A DNA stretch of 64,000 nt from Lucinisca nassula (lineage: Eukaryota > Mollusca > Bivalvia > Lucinida > Lucinidae), in the NCBI GenBank assembly GCA_963580285.1, contig OY757023.1:88685108-88749107 (forward strand). The letters run 5' to 3'. The translations under genes and the position numbers were made by a program. The stretch's first letter is position 1. Every line of letters starts with the position of its first letter. Below, in pieces: positions 41,837 to 51,474 of the stretch. The notes beneath the pieces were generated by a model. The model was not told the origin of the DNA and ran no database searches. It saw only the letters and a list, made by a program, of their open reading frames with translations.

Positions 41837-43074
41837 AATACCCGCGTTTTCTATGAGTAACACAAATGACTATGTATTAGCAAGCCAAAACTGTATGTAA
41901 GTTAAAAAAAAAAGTTGTAAAGAACATTCTAACTGATAAGCAAAAATTCAGAAGTGTAACTCTTATAGTTTAGAAGATATGGCAAAGTCATACTTTTTGA
42001 CCTTTAACCTTGGGGTTATGTTGAGGTCCACCTAAAGTATCCCAATTTATTCTATATTCCAACAGCCATCAAATAACCAAGTTTCAGAAGTGTAACTCTA
42101 ATAGTTAGGAAGATATAGCAAAGTCATACTTTTTTACCTTTGACCTTGGGTCGAGGTCACACCAAAAGTAGCCGAAAATATTCTATATTCCAAGGACCAT
42201 CCGATAAGCAAAGTTTCAGAAGTGTAACTCCAATAGTTTAGGAGATATGGCAAATCATAATTTTTGAACTTTGACCTTGGGGTCATGTTGAGGTGAAGGT
42301 CACACCAAAAGTGTCCAAATTTATTCTATCTTCCAAGGGCCATCCAATGACTAAAGTTACAGAAGTGTAACTCTAATAGTTTAGAAGATATGGCAAAATC
42401 ATACTTTTTGACCTTTGACCTTGGGGTCAAGGTCACACCAAAAGTAGCCCGACATATTCTGTATTCCAAGGACCATCCAATAAGCAAAGTTTCAGAAGTG
42501 TAACTCCAATAGTTTAGGAGATATGGCAAATCATAATTTTTTTACCTTTGCCCTTGGGGTCATGTGCAGGTCAAGGTCACACAAAAAGTATCCAGATTTA
42601 TTCTATATTCCAAGGGCCATCCAATAACCAAAGTTTCAGAAGTGTACCTCTAATAGTTTAGAAGATACGGCTAAATCATACATTTTGACCTTTGACCTTG
42701 GGGTCAAGGTCACACCAAAAGTAGTCCAACATATTCTATATTCCAAAGACCATCCAATAAGCAAAGTTTCAGAAGTATATCTCCAATAGTTAAGGAGATG
42801 ACAGATATGACAAATTATGATTTGCCATATTTTTTTACCTTTGACCTTGGGGTCATGTTGAGGTCAAGGTCACCAAAAAGTTGCCCACTGCCATCTACAT
42901 TCCACGTAGGGTCTATCCACATGCAAAGTTTCAAAAGTGTAACTTCAGTAGTTGCAGAGGAGATCCATTTACAAGAAACGTGACGGACAGACAGACCGAC
43001 GGACAGACGGACGCCGGACTCAACTGTGATACGAAAACAATATACCCGATTTTTCCTCGAAAAAGCGGGTATAA
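41837..43074 (+). repeat. TIR-bounded element of ~135-bp tandem units
   Basis: ATACCCGCGTTTTC at the left is inverted at the right (GAAAAAGCGGGTAT). Inside, eight units share TTTCAGAAGTGTAAC at roughly 135-bp spacing. Two unit types alternate: one with GGGGTCATGTTGAGGTCAAG and one with GGGGTCAAGGTCAC, giving a ~270-bp higher-order repeat. It ends with a GACGGACAGACGGACG block. The mirror copy is at 58,141-59,378. Confidence 0.85.
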
Positions 43075-43249
43075 AAAACCACTCCTTCCAGAGAATGGTA
43101 TCGGTATTTAGTAGAACCAGTATTATTTTTGAAAACTGCAGTTGCATCCATACTTTAGGGTAGGGAAGAGTTATTATCTCTGTTCAAGAGATAGAAATGT
43201 CAGAATTCTATCCACCATATTTGCACTATTTGCTGCCACTTTGCCAATA

Positions 43250-43322
43250 TTGGAAAAACAGGTAACCAGACCCTCCCCACTGACCTTGAAGGTCAGGGTG
43301 TTCTGGTTACCTGTTTTTCCAA
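43250..43322. repeat. hairpin, ~33-bp arms
   Basis: TTGGAAAAACAGGTAACCAGA and its inverted partner, with CTGACCTTGAAGGTCAG at the centre. It is mirrored at about 57,893-57,965. Confidence 0.88.
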
Positions 43323-43394
43323 CTTTGATAACCTTCAGACTAGGAACCAGCAGATAATGCAAATAAGGTGAATCTTCCCCCCCCCCCCCCCTCC

Positions 43395-43682
43395 ACCATT
43401 GGGACTTGAAGGAATAAATAGGCTGCATGATGCTTACACGCAAAGCTGAAACCGACCCGCACACAAGTACTGGTAAACTGCTTTGAGGATCTAAGCCTGC
43501 CCAGGCAAAGCAGTGCGAGTCAGACCGTCCATGCTTATAAACCCTATTGGTTTCATTGCGCGGCAGGGCTTGATATGTCATTTTATTTCGATGTTGGGTA
43601 AAAGTCCCACAAAATTGGAAGCAGAGTCACCAAAATGACCTTTACAGTGTTGACGGGGACTTTAAACCTCAAACCAAACATG
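43395..43682 (+). mobile_element. F repeat, near full length
   Basis: Preceded by a poly-C tract (43,378-43,391). Contains CAAAGCTGAAACCGACCCGC, CTAAGCCTGCCCAGGCAAAG and a tail with TTTAAACCTCAAACCAAAC. Confidence 0.82.
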
Positions 43683-43717
43683 CAAAACCTATCCATCTCC
43701 CCAAGGGGCCCCCCATG

Positions 43718-44022
43718 CACCGCCCCACTCCATCGGGGCTTTAAAAAATAGAATGGCTGCATGATGCTTCCACGCAGAGCTGAAACCGACAGCACAGGAG
43801 TACTGCCTGGTTAACGGCTTAGAGGATCTATGCCTGCCTAGGGAAAGCGGTGCAAGTCGGACCGTCCATGCTTATAAACCATATTGGTTTATGGGATACA
43901 AGGCTTTAGATGTCATTTCATCTCAATGTCGAGTAAAAGTAGCACAAAATTGGAAGCAACATTATCAAAATGTCCTATACAGTGTTGATGGGGATGTTAA
44001 ACATCAAATCAAACAAACAAAA
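43718..44022 (+). mobile_element. F repeat, near full length
   Basis: From CACCGCCCCACTCCATCGGGG to GTTAAACATCAAATCAAAC, in tandem with the preceding F copy. Confidence 0.82.
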
Positions 44023-44103
44023 CTCTCAATGGGAATGGAAAATGGTTCTAGAAGACGATCCTTCAGGAATCATGATTCTTCTAGCACACAAGTTACAAGT
44101 ATG

Positions 44104-44190
44104 TCACATTAGGTGTACATTATTACATACACTCAAAAGCCTACACAGTAATTCTGTAATTACGGCATCTCTAACCTGCGCAGGCACAGG
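44104..44190 (-). mobile_element. SINE-A 3' fragment
   Basis: GTGTACATTATTACATACACTC, GCCTACACAGTAATTCTGTA and CTAACCTGCGCAGG match the SINE-A 3' body in reverse. Confidence 0.65.
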
Positions 44191-44787
44191 AAATTCTATA
44201 TCAGAATATAGATAAGACCAATTCAATATCACAGAGTTTGTAGTTGGCCTGTTGATTTGCCCAGTAAACTTACCGAATGTGTAAAAAGTCAAAATACGGG
44301 TCAAAAATAGATCTACGATGCAGTCCAGTAAGATTGCGTACATTGAGTTTTGTTCTTAGTTCTTATATGTGACTTTGTCAAAGCCACCACCACAAACATT
44401 GCAACACTTTCCCTACCAACTATGTGCAATGAAAATTGGTCTCTGAATTTTTAACAAACAGGACAAAGAATTCTTTGAAAAGGGATACCCCCTTGAAATG
44501 GAACTACCAATTTTTCCCCCCAACACGGCACTAAAAAGTTTTAAGCTACTTGAACATGGGGCTTGACTTGAATAAGTTGTTGATTAGTTATTCTGCAATG
44601 TTGTTAGATGCAGTGAGTTTAGATATAAAATATTTGTGCCTTTTTTGAGAAAAATTAAAGTTCTGCGAAACTGGCACAGCTGCAAGTACAAGCTCGTGTT
44701 TTCAAGCCTTTACAAAACTTAATGCTGACGCATGATAATAGTGAAACTGACAATGAGGGATACAGTTTAATACTGAAAATATGCAAG
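44191..44787. other. unassigned part of block A
   Basis: No gene or repeat family is recognised; it is duplicated as part of the arm. Confidence 0.4.
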
Positions 44788-44960
44788 TGTCGGACCCTCC
44801 ATGCTTATATTAAAGCCCTATTGGTTTCATTGGCCAGCAGGGCTTGAGATGTCATTTCAACTCAGTGTCGGATAAAAGTCCAACAAAATTGGAAGCAATG
44901 TCTCCAAAATGACCTTTACGGTGTTGATGGGGATGTTAAACCTCAAATCAAACAAATATT
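44788..44960 (+). mobile_element. F repeat, 3' half
   Basis: From GTCGGACCCTCCATGCTTAT to GTTAAACCTCAAATCAAAC. Confidence 0.8.
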
Positions 44961-45204
44961 TCTATTATTATTTACATAGTAAAGCTACTGCAACATACTG
45001 AAAACAGAAATCCATTTTATAATCAATGAGCTAAAAACATGGATTTTTATGACTTTGGTGGCAGATTTTCAACTACCAGGGTAGACCATTCGGACCAGCC
45101 AGCCACTGATCTCACGCGACCTGACCTGGTCCAGCTTTTCACCAGACAAAATCGGTTGGTCTTGGGTTGGTGTTGATGGGGACTTTACACCTCAAATCAA
45201 CAAA

Positions 45205-45400
45205 CAAAACACTCCTGGTGTACATTACATATACATGTATATACACTCCAGGTTTCGCAGGATGGAGCTGCCTACATAGTTAACAGGCTGTTGTTGTTGA
45301 TGTAATTATGTTAGGGATCTTTAACCTGCACGGGGGATGGTTCTCCCTGCACAGGGGGCCTCCAGTTAACGTCTGGATCCAAAGGATTGTGCCAAAGGCT
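45205..45400 (-). mobile_element. SINE-A fragment
   Basis: GTGTACATTACATATACATG, CTTTAACCTGCACGGGGGATGG and GGGGGCCTCCAGTTAACGTC match the SINE-A body in reverse. The tRNA head is missing. A short F tail precedes it (near 45,170-45,203). Confidence 0.7.
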
Positions 45401-45579
45401 GGTAAAAATGGAAATATTTATTAATTTCTTACAATTTTATTGGTTAAAGAAATTCTTTTTTGCCCTGATGATAGATAAATTTGATAGTTTTTATCATGTG
45501 TACATAGAAAATAAAATAAACATATCAAAATCACCTTTAAGTAAATGATCTTATTTCTTATTTTCTAATGCTTTCTATT

Positions 45580-45849
45580 CATCACGTGAACAAGTCCGTG
45601 AAATGAACACCCCCTAAACCCCACTTTTTATAGAGAAAACTGGGGTTTAAGGGGGTAAACAATATTTTTAATCCAAGACATAGGTTGTGGGTACTCGTTA
45701 GAACCGCCTCGATGAGGCGGTTCTAACGAGCACCCACAACCTATGTTTGTAGTATTTATAAGAAAAATATCGCATATTTTAATCAGAAAAGTAGCCATTT
45801 TGGAGATGTGAAAAAATGCACTATGCCATACGGGCGTGTTATCGTAATG
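45580..45849 (+). mobile_element. M2 hairpin MITE, complete
   Basis: Ends CATCACGTGAACAAGTCCG and GGGCGTGTTATCGTAATG. The centre is a perfect palindrome: GTTGTGGGT(A/G)CTCGTTAG arms around TCGATGA. The mirror copy is 55,369-55,638. Confidence 0.88.
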
Positions 45850-45912
45850 TTTAGATTAACTTTACTAAAGGAAATGACCGAAATGTACCAAAAAGGTAAA
45901 AAAACGTATTAT

Positions 45913-46036
45913 TACTGCTAGCTGGAATTAAAGAAATATAAAAATTGATTGTTATATTTGCTAACATGTATGTGTGTATTAAAATGATAAAGAAAAAATG
46001 TTATTTTTTACTTTTCTTTAATTCCAGCTAGCAGTA
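45913..46036 (+). mobile_element. 124-bp MITE with 24-bp terminal inverted repeats
   Basis: TACTGCTAGCTGGAATTAAA at the left and its complement at the right; AT-rich interior. A second copy at 46,687-46,810 arose with the 774-bp tandem duplication, not by transposition. Mirror copies lie in the other arm. Confidence 0.88.
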
Positions 46037-47133
46037 AACAAAATTTTCTTCCATTTCGGTCCTTTTCCGTCGTTTTCTTTAATTAAGTCAAACTAAAAAT
46101 AGAAACAATTAAAAAGTAAGAAAATTGATCATTTAAGGTAGTCTCATATGTTTGTTATATTTTTCTATGGAGAAGTGATGACAATAATCAAATTCAAATA
46201 TTTTCAGTACAAAAAGAAGTACTTTAAACTGTAGATTTGCAAGGATTTAAGAAATATAATCATTTTTTCCGGCCCTGGCTTTTATACCCTGGATTTCGGA
46301 AAACGGTTATTTCAAGAAAAGAGAGATAAACCTTCGTGCAGTTATCAAATATGTTATTTATAATAATTTGATACCCAATTGACCTAGATCTATATCTTAA
46401 TTAGAACAATAGACAAAATATAAAATCTTTGGATCAGCATTTTTTGGCCCGGCCTTGGCTTTTATACCCGACCGTAAAATTATGACTAAATCTTCAGTGA
46501 TTACTAATTGATTATCGATCGCAATGACAGGAATGATAATTGATTATCTTTTCAGCTTTGATTAGCCAGCCCTACTGCCAGGCTACTGGGAGGGTCTTCT
46601 GATGTTCAAAGAGAACATAACCCTGGGTTTACGCCCTGGGGTGGGGCTAGGGTCAAATTCGAGAGTACCTTTGTAAAGTTTTTTATTACTGCTAGCTGGA
46701 ATTAAAGAAATATAAAAATTGATTGTTATATTTGCTAACATGTATGTGTGTATTAAAATGATAAAGAAAAAATGTTATTTTTTACTTTTCTTTAATTCCA
46801 GCTAGCAGTAAACAAAAGTTTCTTCCATTTCGGTCCTTTTCCGTCGTTTTCTTTAATTAAGTCAAACTAAAAATAGAAACAATTGAAAAGTAAGAAAATT
46901 GATCATTTAAGGTAGTCTCATATGTTTGTTATATTTTTCTATGGAGAAGTGATGACAATAATCAAATTCAAATATTTTCAGTACAAAAAGTACTTTAAAC
47001 TGTAGATTTGCAAGGATTTAAGAAATATAATCATTTTTTCCGGCCCTGGCTTTTATACCCTGGATTTCGGAAAACGGTTATTTCAAGAAAAGAGAGATAA
47101 ACCTTCGTGCAGTTATCAAATATGTTATTTATA
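45913..47133 (+). repeat. 774-bp tandem duplication, second unit cut off
   Basis: The unit starting TACTGCTAGCTGG at 45,913 restarts at 46,687. The second unit stops at 47,133 where the inverted S begins. In the other arm (minus strand from about 55,305) the second unit runs on through S, showing which junction is original. Confidence 0.88.
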
Positions 47134-47313
47134 GCAACCAACCAACGAGTTGTTTGCCGCCGAAGGCGGCAAACAACGAGAGTTGGTTGCTTAACGGTAA
47201 CACGTGTATTTATTTATGAACATACCCCACCCATTCAAACCTCAAAAGCCAACAGGACTAAGGCCAAAAATTTCTTCGTACTTCCGGTTTTACAGCTTCC
47301 TGTTGCCGGAAGT
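47131..47313 (+). repeat. block S, left piece
   Basis: The reverse complement is 60,692-60,877. It starts with a 59-bp hairpin and ends at the Naiad insertion. Confidence 0.92.
47133..47191. repeat. 59-bp hairpin at the duplication breakpoint
   Basis: AGCAACCAAC and GTTGGTTGCT form the base, and TTGTTTGCCGCC/GGCGGCAAACAA the upper stem around GAA. The inverted-duplication junction lies at its base. The mirror copy is 60,817-60,875. Confidence 0.92.
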
Positions 47314-47892
47314 AAAGTAGAAGTAAAACAAAGATCAGGAATTGATACAATTAACTTACTCCACCCATAAAAGACACCAAAGGGAAAGAAATACAAACAT
47401 TAAGCGACCAGACCATAATGGAAACCTAAACAAAGGAAGGCCATAAGGACAGTTACTTTCCCACAAAATGGCCATATGGCCATCCAAAATTAAAAGACAC
47501 AAGTGATACACACACTAAGTAACAAACAACAACATAAATAAATCGCCACAGAAGAGCCGCCTTGGAACGGTCAGTGGAAGATTTCCACTGGGGGGCTTAA
47601 ATCGATTTTACGTGGCCACAATCCTCGCCCTTACTTCCGTCGCGATTTAGACAAATAATTTGTTCAGTCCGCATGAAGGCCTCCTAACTCATCAATGCAA
47701 CATCTCCGTGAACACAAAAATCAAAGAACCACAGAGGTGAGACAACGGTGAGGACTCGACAGCAAGAAACCACTGAAATGCTGGAGCAAAAGAAAACCAA
47801 CAGTTAGACTCCGATGGGCCCGACCAGAGACAGAGCATCAGGCACCAACCAACATTACCTTGAATTAGATCTCTCTAATTCTCAATAAGCCT

Positions 47893-50800
47893 TTACGTTG
47901 GAGCCGTCATAGAATCTGAGGCCTGACCCACCAGCGTGCAATTTAAGAGGGAAGCAAAGTTGCCAACCGTGATTGGGTTAACTACCATGCATGCAGTCTG
48001 TCGTATAATATCCATGTTGTACCCAATCTTTTTATATCGAAGAATGATTTTACGAAATTGGGTGCTGAAGTCCTTGCGGTTATATATTTTTCTGAATTTA
48101 TATACTAAGTCACCATAAAATTCGGGTTCCGATAGACCTTGTTGCAGAAGAGCTTTAAGTCCAATATTGAATTTTGAAATTAAATCAGAATGGCGTCTAT
48201 AAAATTTTGAAAAGGCTTTGCGTAGTTTATGGTACCGATAACCCTGATTGAGGAGTTTAGCCGTTAATAATTTATTACGAGTGTTGAAGTCAGTTACATG
48301 ACTACACACTCTAGCAAATCGAATTAATTGCGAAATATAAACGCCATAGGATGGCGCACGAGGAACATCACCATCCAAAAAAGGAAAATTTACAATCTCA
48401 AAATCAAAGTCATCGCGTTTATCATAAATTTTGCACGAAACAAATCCATCTACAATAGATAGATGTAAATCCAAAAACGGGGCCTCAGTATCAGAAGAAT
48501 TTGCTTTATTTAACTGAAGTTCTAGGGGGTAAATCTGACTGATCAAACCATCAAAATAGGTATTATCAATATTTAATAAATCATCTAAATATCTAGAAGT
48601 GCAGCTAAAAGCTTCAATAATTTCAGATTGGTTATCAATGGAAAGCGACAAAATGAAGTCTCTTTCATAACAATACAAGAACAGATCAGCCACAAGAGGT
48701 GCGCAATTAGTACCCATCGGAATACCCACAATTTGTCTAAATAACTTAGTACCGAATCTAATATAAATATTGTCAAGTAGAAAGGTGAGGGCATCACACA
48801 CTTTCTGACATGACCAAAGTGTATAATTCTTATGCTCTTTAGAAGTGAAAAATGCATTTCTGACATTACATGCAAGATAGAGAGAATCTTCTCTGTGAAA
48901 AGCCCATTCAATTAAATCATTAAGCTTTTCTTTTATAAGATTATGAGGAAGTGTAGTGTAAAGAGTGGAAAAATCGTAAGTAGACAGACTAGAAGCACGA
49001 AAATGTCTGGATTTCAATTTATTTAAAACCTCATTCGAATTTTTTATAGACCAAAACAGATTTCTTCCTGATCTTTCAAAGACTTTATCACAATATTTAA
49101 ATACATGCGTTTTAATAGCAGTAAGACAGGAAGTTAATAATTTAGAAAGTTCAGTGGTAGTGCAAGAGCTAGAATTTGCAATAAACCGTGCTTTGTAAGG
49201 TCTTTTATGAAGTTTTGGTAACCAGTATAGCGTAGGAAGCTTGTCTTGGCCTTCGTTAACACACACAGCAAACTTGGTGGCTGAAAGACAAACATGTTTA
49301 TCTACTATAGCTCTCTCTTCAGCTAAAGGCTGAAGTTCATAGGCCTTAGTACCACCAAGCTCCTGCTTAAGCGTGTTAACATAGTGGAGCCGTCACACAA
49401 CGACGACGTTGTTAGCGGCCTTGTCTGCAGGGGCCAAAACAAACTTCTTATGAAATTCTTGAATACCTAGTTTAAGATGACGTAAAGACGTCTTGGGCTT
49501 AGGAGGTAATAAGTTAGTATTTTGAGAATAGAAAGAAATGCGTTTATTCACTAGTTTTAAAATGCTAAGTTTCCAGTCCTTAAGGGCTTTATGCTCAACA
49601 TACTCTCGCTTACACCATCGATTACCGAATTCATTCAAGGAAGCAGCGATTTCATCTCTACATTTACTGAAATCAATTTTAGAAGGAAACCGATATTTCG
49701 GTCCTTTAGAAATTATATTCCTTATCCTAGAATCAGGAATAATTTTCAAATTGCCAGTAATTACATGACCAGCAGCAGGATAGCAATACTTTGAGTTTTT
49801 ACAATCACATGAATCAGGAGTATTAGTATCAATATCAAGATCTGAAACAAGTTTATTGAAATTAAAAATGATAGATCTAACAGGTTTGTTATATTTATAG
49901 CAAATTATAGGTGTTTCAGTATTTTGAAAATAAGCAGGAATGGAAGAAAGCACCGATCTCTCACGGAAGATACTGGGCAAATCTATAAAATCCATACCCT
50001 TATTAATGAAGGATATTTTGAAGAAATGGCGTTTATGATTAATTTCAGAATCAATGTAAGGACGGAGAGTATGCTGAGTATAGCCTCTAGTTAAGAGAGC
50101 CGCATCATATAACTGATGATAACTATCGTAGAATTTATTCGCCTCGGTGTCCAGAAGACGTAAAACAGAAACGGGTAATGAACTTAAAAATGAAAGCATA
50201 GAGTGGCGTCCATGATTTAATAATATAATTGACAGTCACTTCAGTCTAGTATTGTTTCGTTTAAACGCACGTGATTTACGTTTAAAGTTACCATTTTTCC
50301 TGGTGCCGTGAGATCTAGTTCTGCGTTTTCGACATTCCAGGAGTGAAAAAATATCAAAGTCCGGCATTCTGGAAATATTACCCTCATGATAAATGTTGTC
50401 ATTAAATCCCAGTGGAAAAGGGGTCTGTAAAAATTTAATCCATTTTAGTTCAGCTTCATGTCTTTTGATTATTTTGAATCTAGATGTAGAATTTGCATCG
50501 TAATAAAGTTTTTCCACTGGTTGTATAACAATGTTATTTACAGAATGACCTGTACGTCGAAAGTGACGGTACAAGAAAGTGTCAGTTTTCTTAGGCTTAC
50601 TCATTCTACGATAATGCTCGTTCAATCTAGTTTTAAGCATGCGGTTAGTTTGACCGACGTACTGCATATTACAGTTTGCAGCACGTCAAGTAATTAGATA
50701 AATTAAATCTGTAGACTGTCATGTCAAATCAGACATGTTAACTACAGAGAAGCGTCTACCGTTTACAGATGAAGTAACAGTAGACGCGGTGCTTAAATGC

Positions 50801-51117
50801 GAACAACATCTGCACCTCTTGGCATTGCACTTAGAAATACTAGGATACATTCCACTTCTTTTCCACGGATTAGTATATTTTCGAAGGATGGGCGATTTTA
50901 GAGGAGATAGTCTTATACGAAGACTACTCCCAAAAACATTGGTATTGCCTGCTCCTTTGAGATTAACTGAAGTTACAGAAGACAAATTTAAGGGTCTAAC
51001 CAATACCGAAGGCAACATAGTATTAAAGTTCTTAATAGAATGGGGAATCCGTACAGAAGAAGCAGAGTGTAACCTAAGGGGTGATATAGATATTTTAAAT
51101 GTATTTGTGATACTCAT
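47893..51117 (-). CDS. Naiad polyprotein: GIY-YIG endonuclease, CxC linker, reverse transcriptase; candidate selenoprotein
   Basis: Start taken at ATG 51,117; an upstream GTG at 51,234 also stays open, so the start is uncertain. That gives 1,074 residues if four TGAs (133, 144, 294, 575) are read through. A Cys-rich segment (KCNAKRCRCC) precedes the endonuclease, whose YVGQT lies at 153-157, with RTGH and ELKWI motifs after it. The linker has CDC at 437-439 and GHVITGNL. The RT shows LPTLYWLPK near 628, DFSTLY at 715-720, GIPMGTNCAP at 798-807 and the catalytic YLDD at 843-846. Domain order is the reverse of canonical Penelope and defines Naiad. There are no frameshifts, TAA or TAG before 47,893. 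Readthrough as selenocysteine fits known clam Naiads; no SECIS was confidently found by eye. Confidence 0.92.
49393..49395 (-). other. in-frame TGA 4 (residue 575), candidate selenocysteine
   Basis: Context NNVVVV-TGA-RLHYVNTL at the start of RT, where NNVVVVC-type sequence is common in related elements. The diverged copy has TGA at 35,822-35,824. Confidence 0.82.
50236..50238 (-). other. in-frame TGA 3 (residue 294), candidate selenocysteine
   Basis: Context NNTRLK-TGA-LSIILLNHGRH, in the link between endonuclease and CxC domain. The diverged copy keeps this TGA at 36,665-36,667. What residue is usual here is not known to me. Confidence 0.75.
50686..50688 (-). other. in-frame TGA 2 (residue 144), candidate selenocysteine
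   Basis: Context IYLIT-TGA-RAANCNMQYVG. It replaces the first Cys of the CCHH motif that is general in these endonucleases; the second Cys (residue 149) is kept. Confidence 0.85.
50719..50721 (-). other. in-frame TGA 1 (residue 133), candidate selenocysteine
   Basis: Context DLT-TGA-QSTDLIYLIT. GIY-YIG domains of Penelope-like elements usually have LTC-S at this spot, so Cys is expected. Confidence 0.82.
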
Positions 51118-51474
51118 TTGGGTTGATAAGGTTGTGATACCGTCAAAACTAAAGCGATGTTCATACCGGTTATTAAATAAATAAATACTGAAGAAGATTC
51201 CTTCGAATTGAAGGAAGGTACAACAAAAGCCCACAAAACACCCCAGTCTACTTAAAGTACAGGGATGTCAAACAAGCAGTTGTTATACAACGAGGAACGA
51301 ACATCGGTTTAATAATGACCTTCAACAGGTATCTAAAGGATGTCAATTAATGGAACAGTGAAAAGCAATTGCATAAGCAAAACCTGAGGATTGGAAAAAT
51401 AAGAGCATTAAATGCATGTACGGGGAGACCTTTTACAGCCGCCACACGGCACAAACAAAACAGCCCTGATATGC

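Larger units (their letters stand above)
41551..47133 (+). repeat. block A, left arm of a large inverted duplication
   Basis: The reverse complement lies at 54,080-59,664, nearly identical over about 5.6 kb; only a few substitutions, homopolymer changes and a CCGGG insertion were seen. The arm carries a tandem-unit element, F repeats, an M2 MITE and a 774-bp tandem duplication, none of which explains the inversion. The right end meets inverted S sequence at 47,131-47,133 with ATA shared. Confidence 0.95.
47314..51474 (-). mobile_element. full-length Naiad Penelope-like element
   Basis: It is 4,161 bp. On the minus strand it has a 5' region to about 51,118, one ORF (51,117-47,893, with four TGAs) and about 580 bp of 3' region. 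The 3' region holds a conserved hairpin (CAGTGGAA/TTCCACTG, near 47,575-47,593). It lies directly downstream (in element sense) of a truncated copy, so the upstream copy's 3' region acts as a pseudo-LTR. I see no canonical hammerhead, as known for Naiads. Confidence 0.94.

Noticed and set aside
47314..47892. A SECIS element in the Naiad 3' region
   Set aside because: I looked for ATGA...AA...GA in a suitable stem on the minus strand and found no convincing match by eye. A dedicated search is needed, so none is annotated.
47893..51234. Reading the Naiad region as several separate genes or as a pseudogene broken by stops
   Set aside because: All the breaks are TGA in one continuous frame at conserved positions; there is no frameshift.
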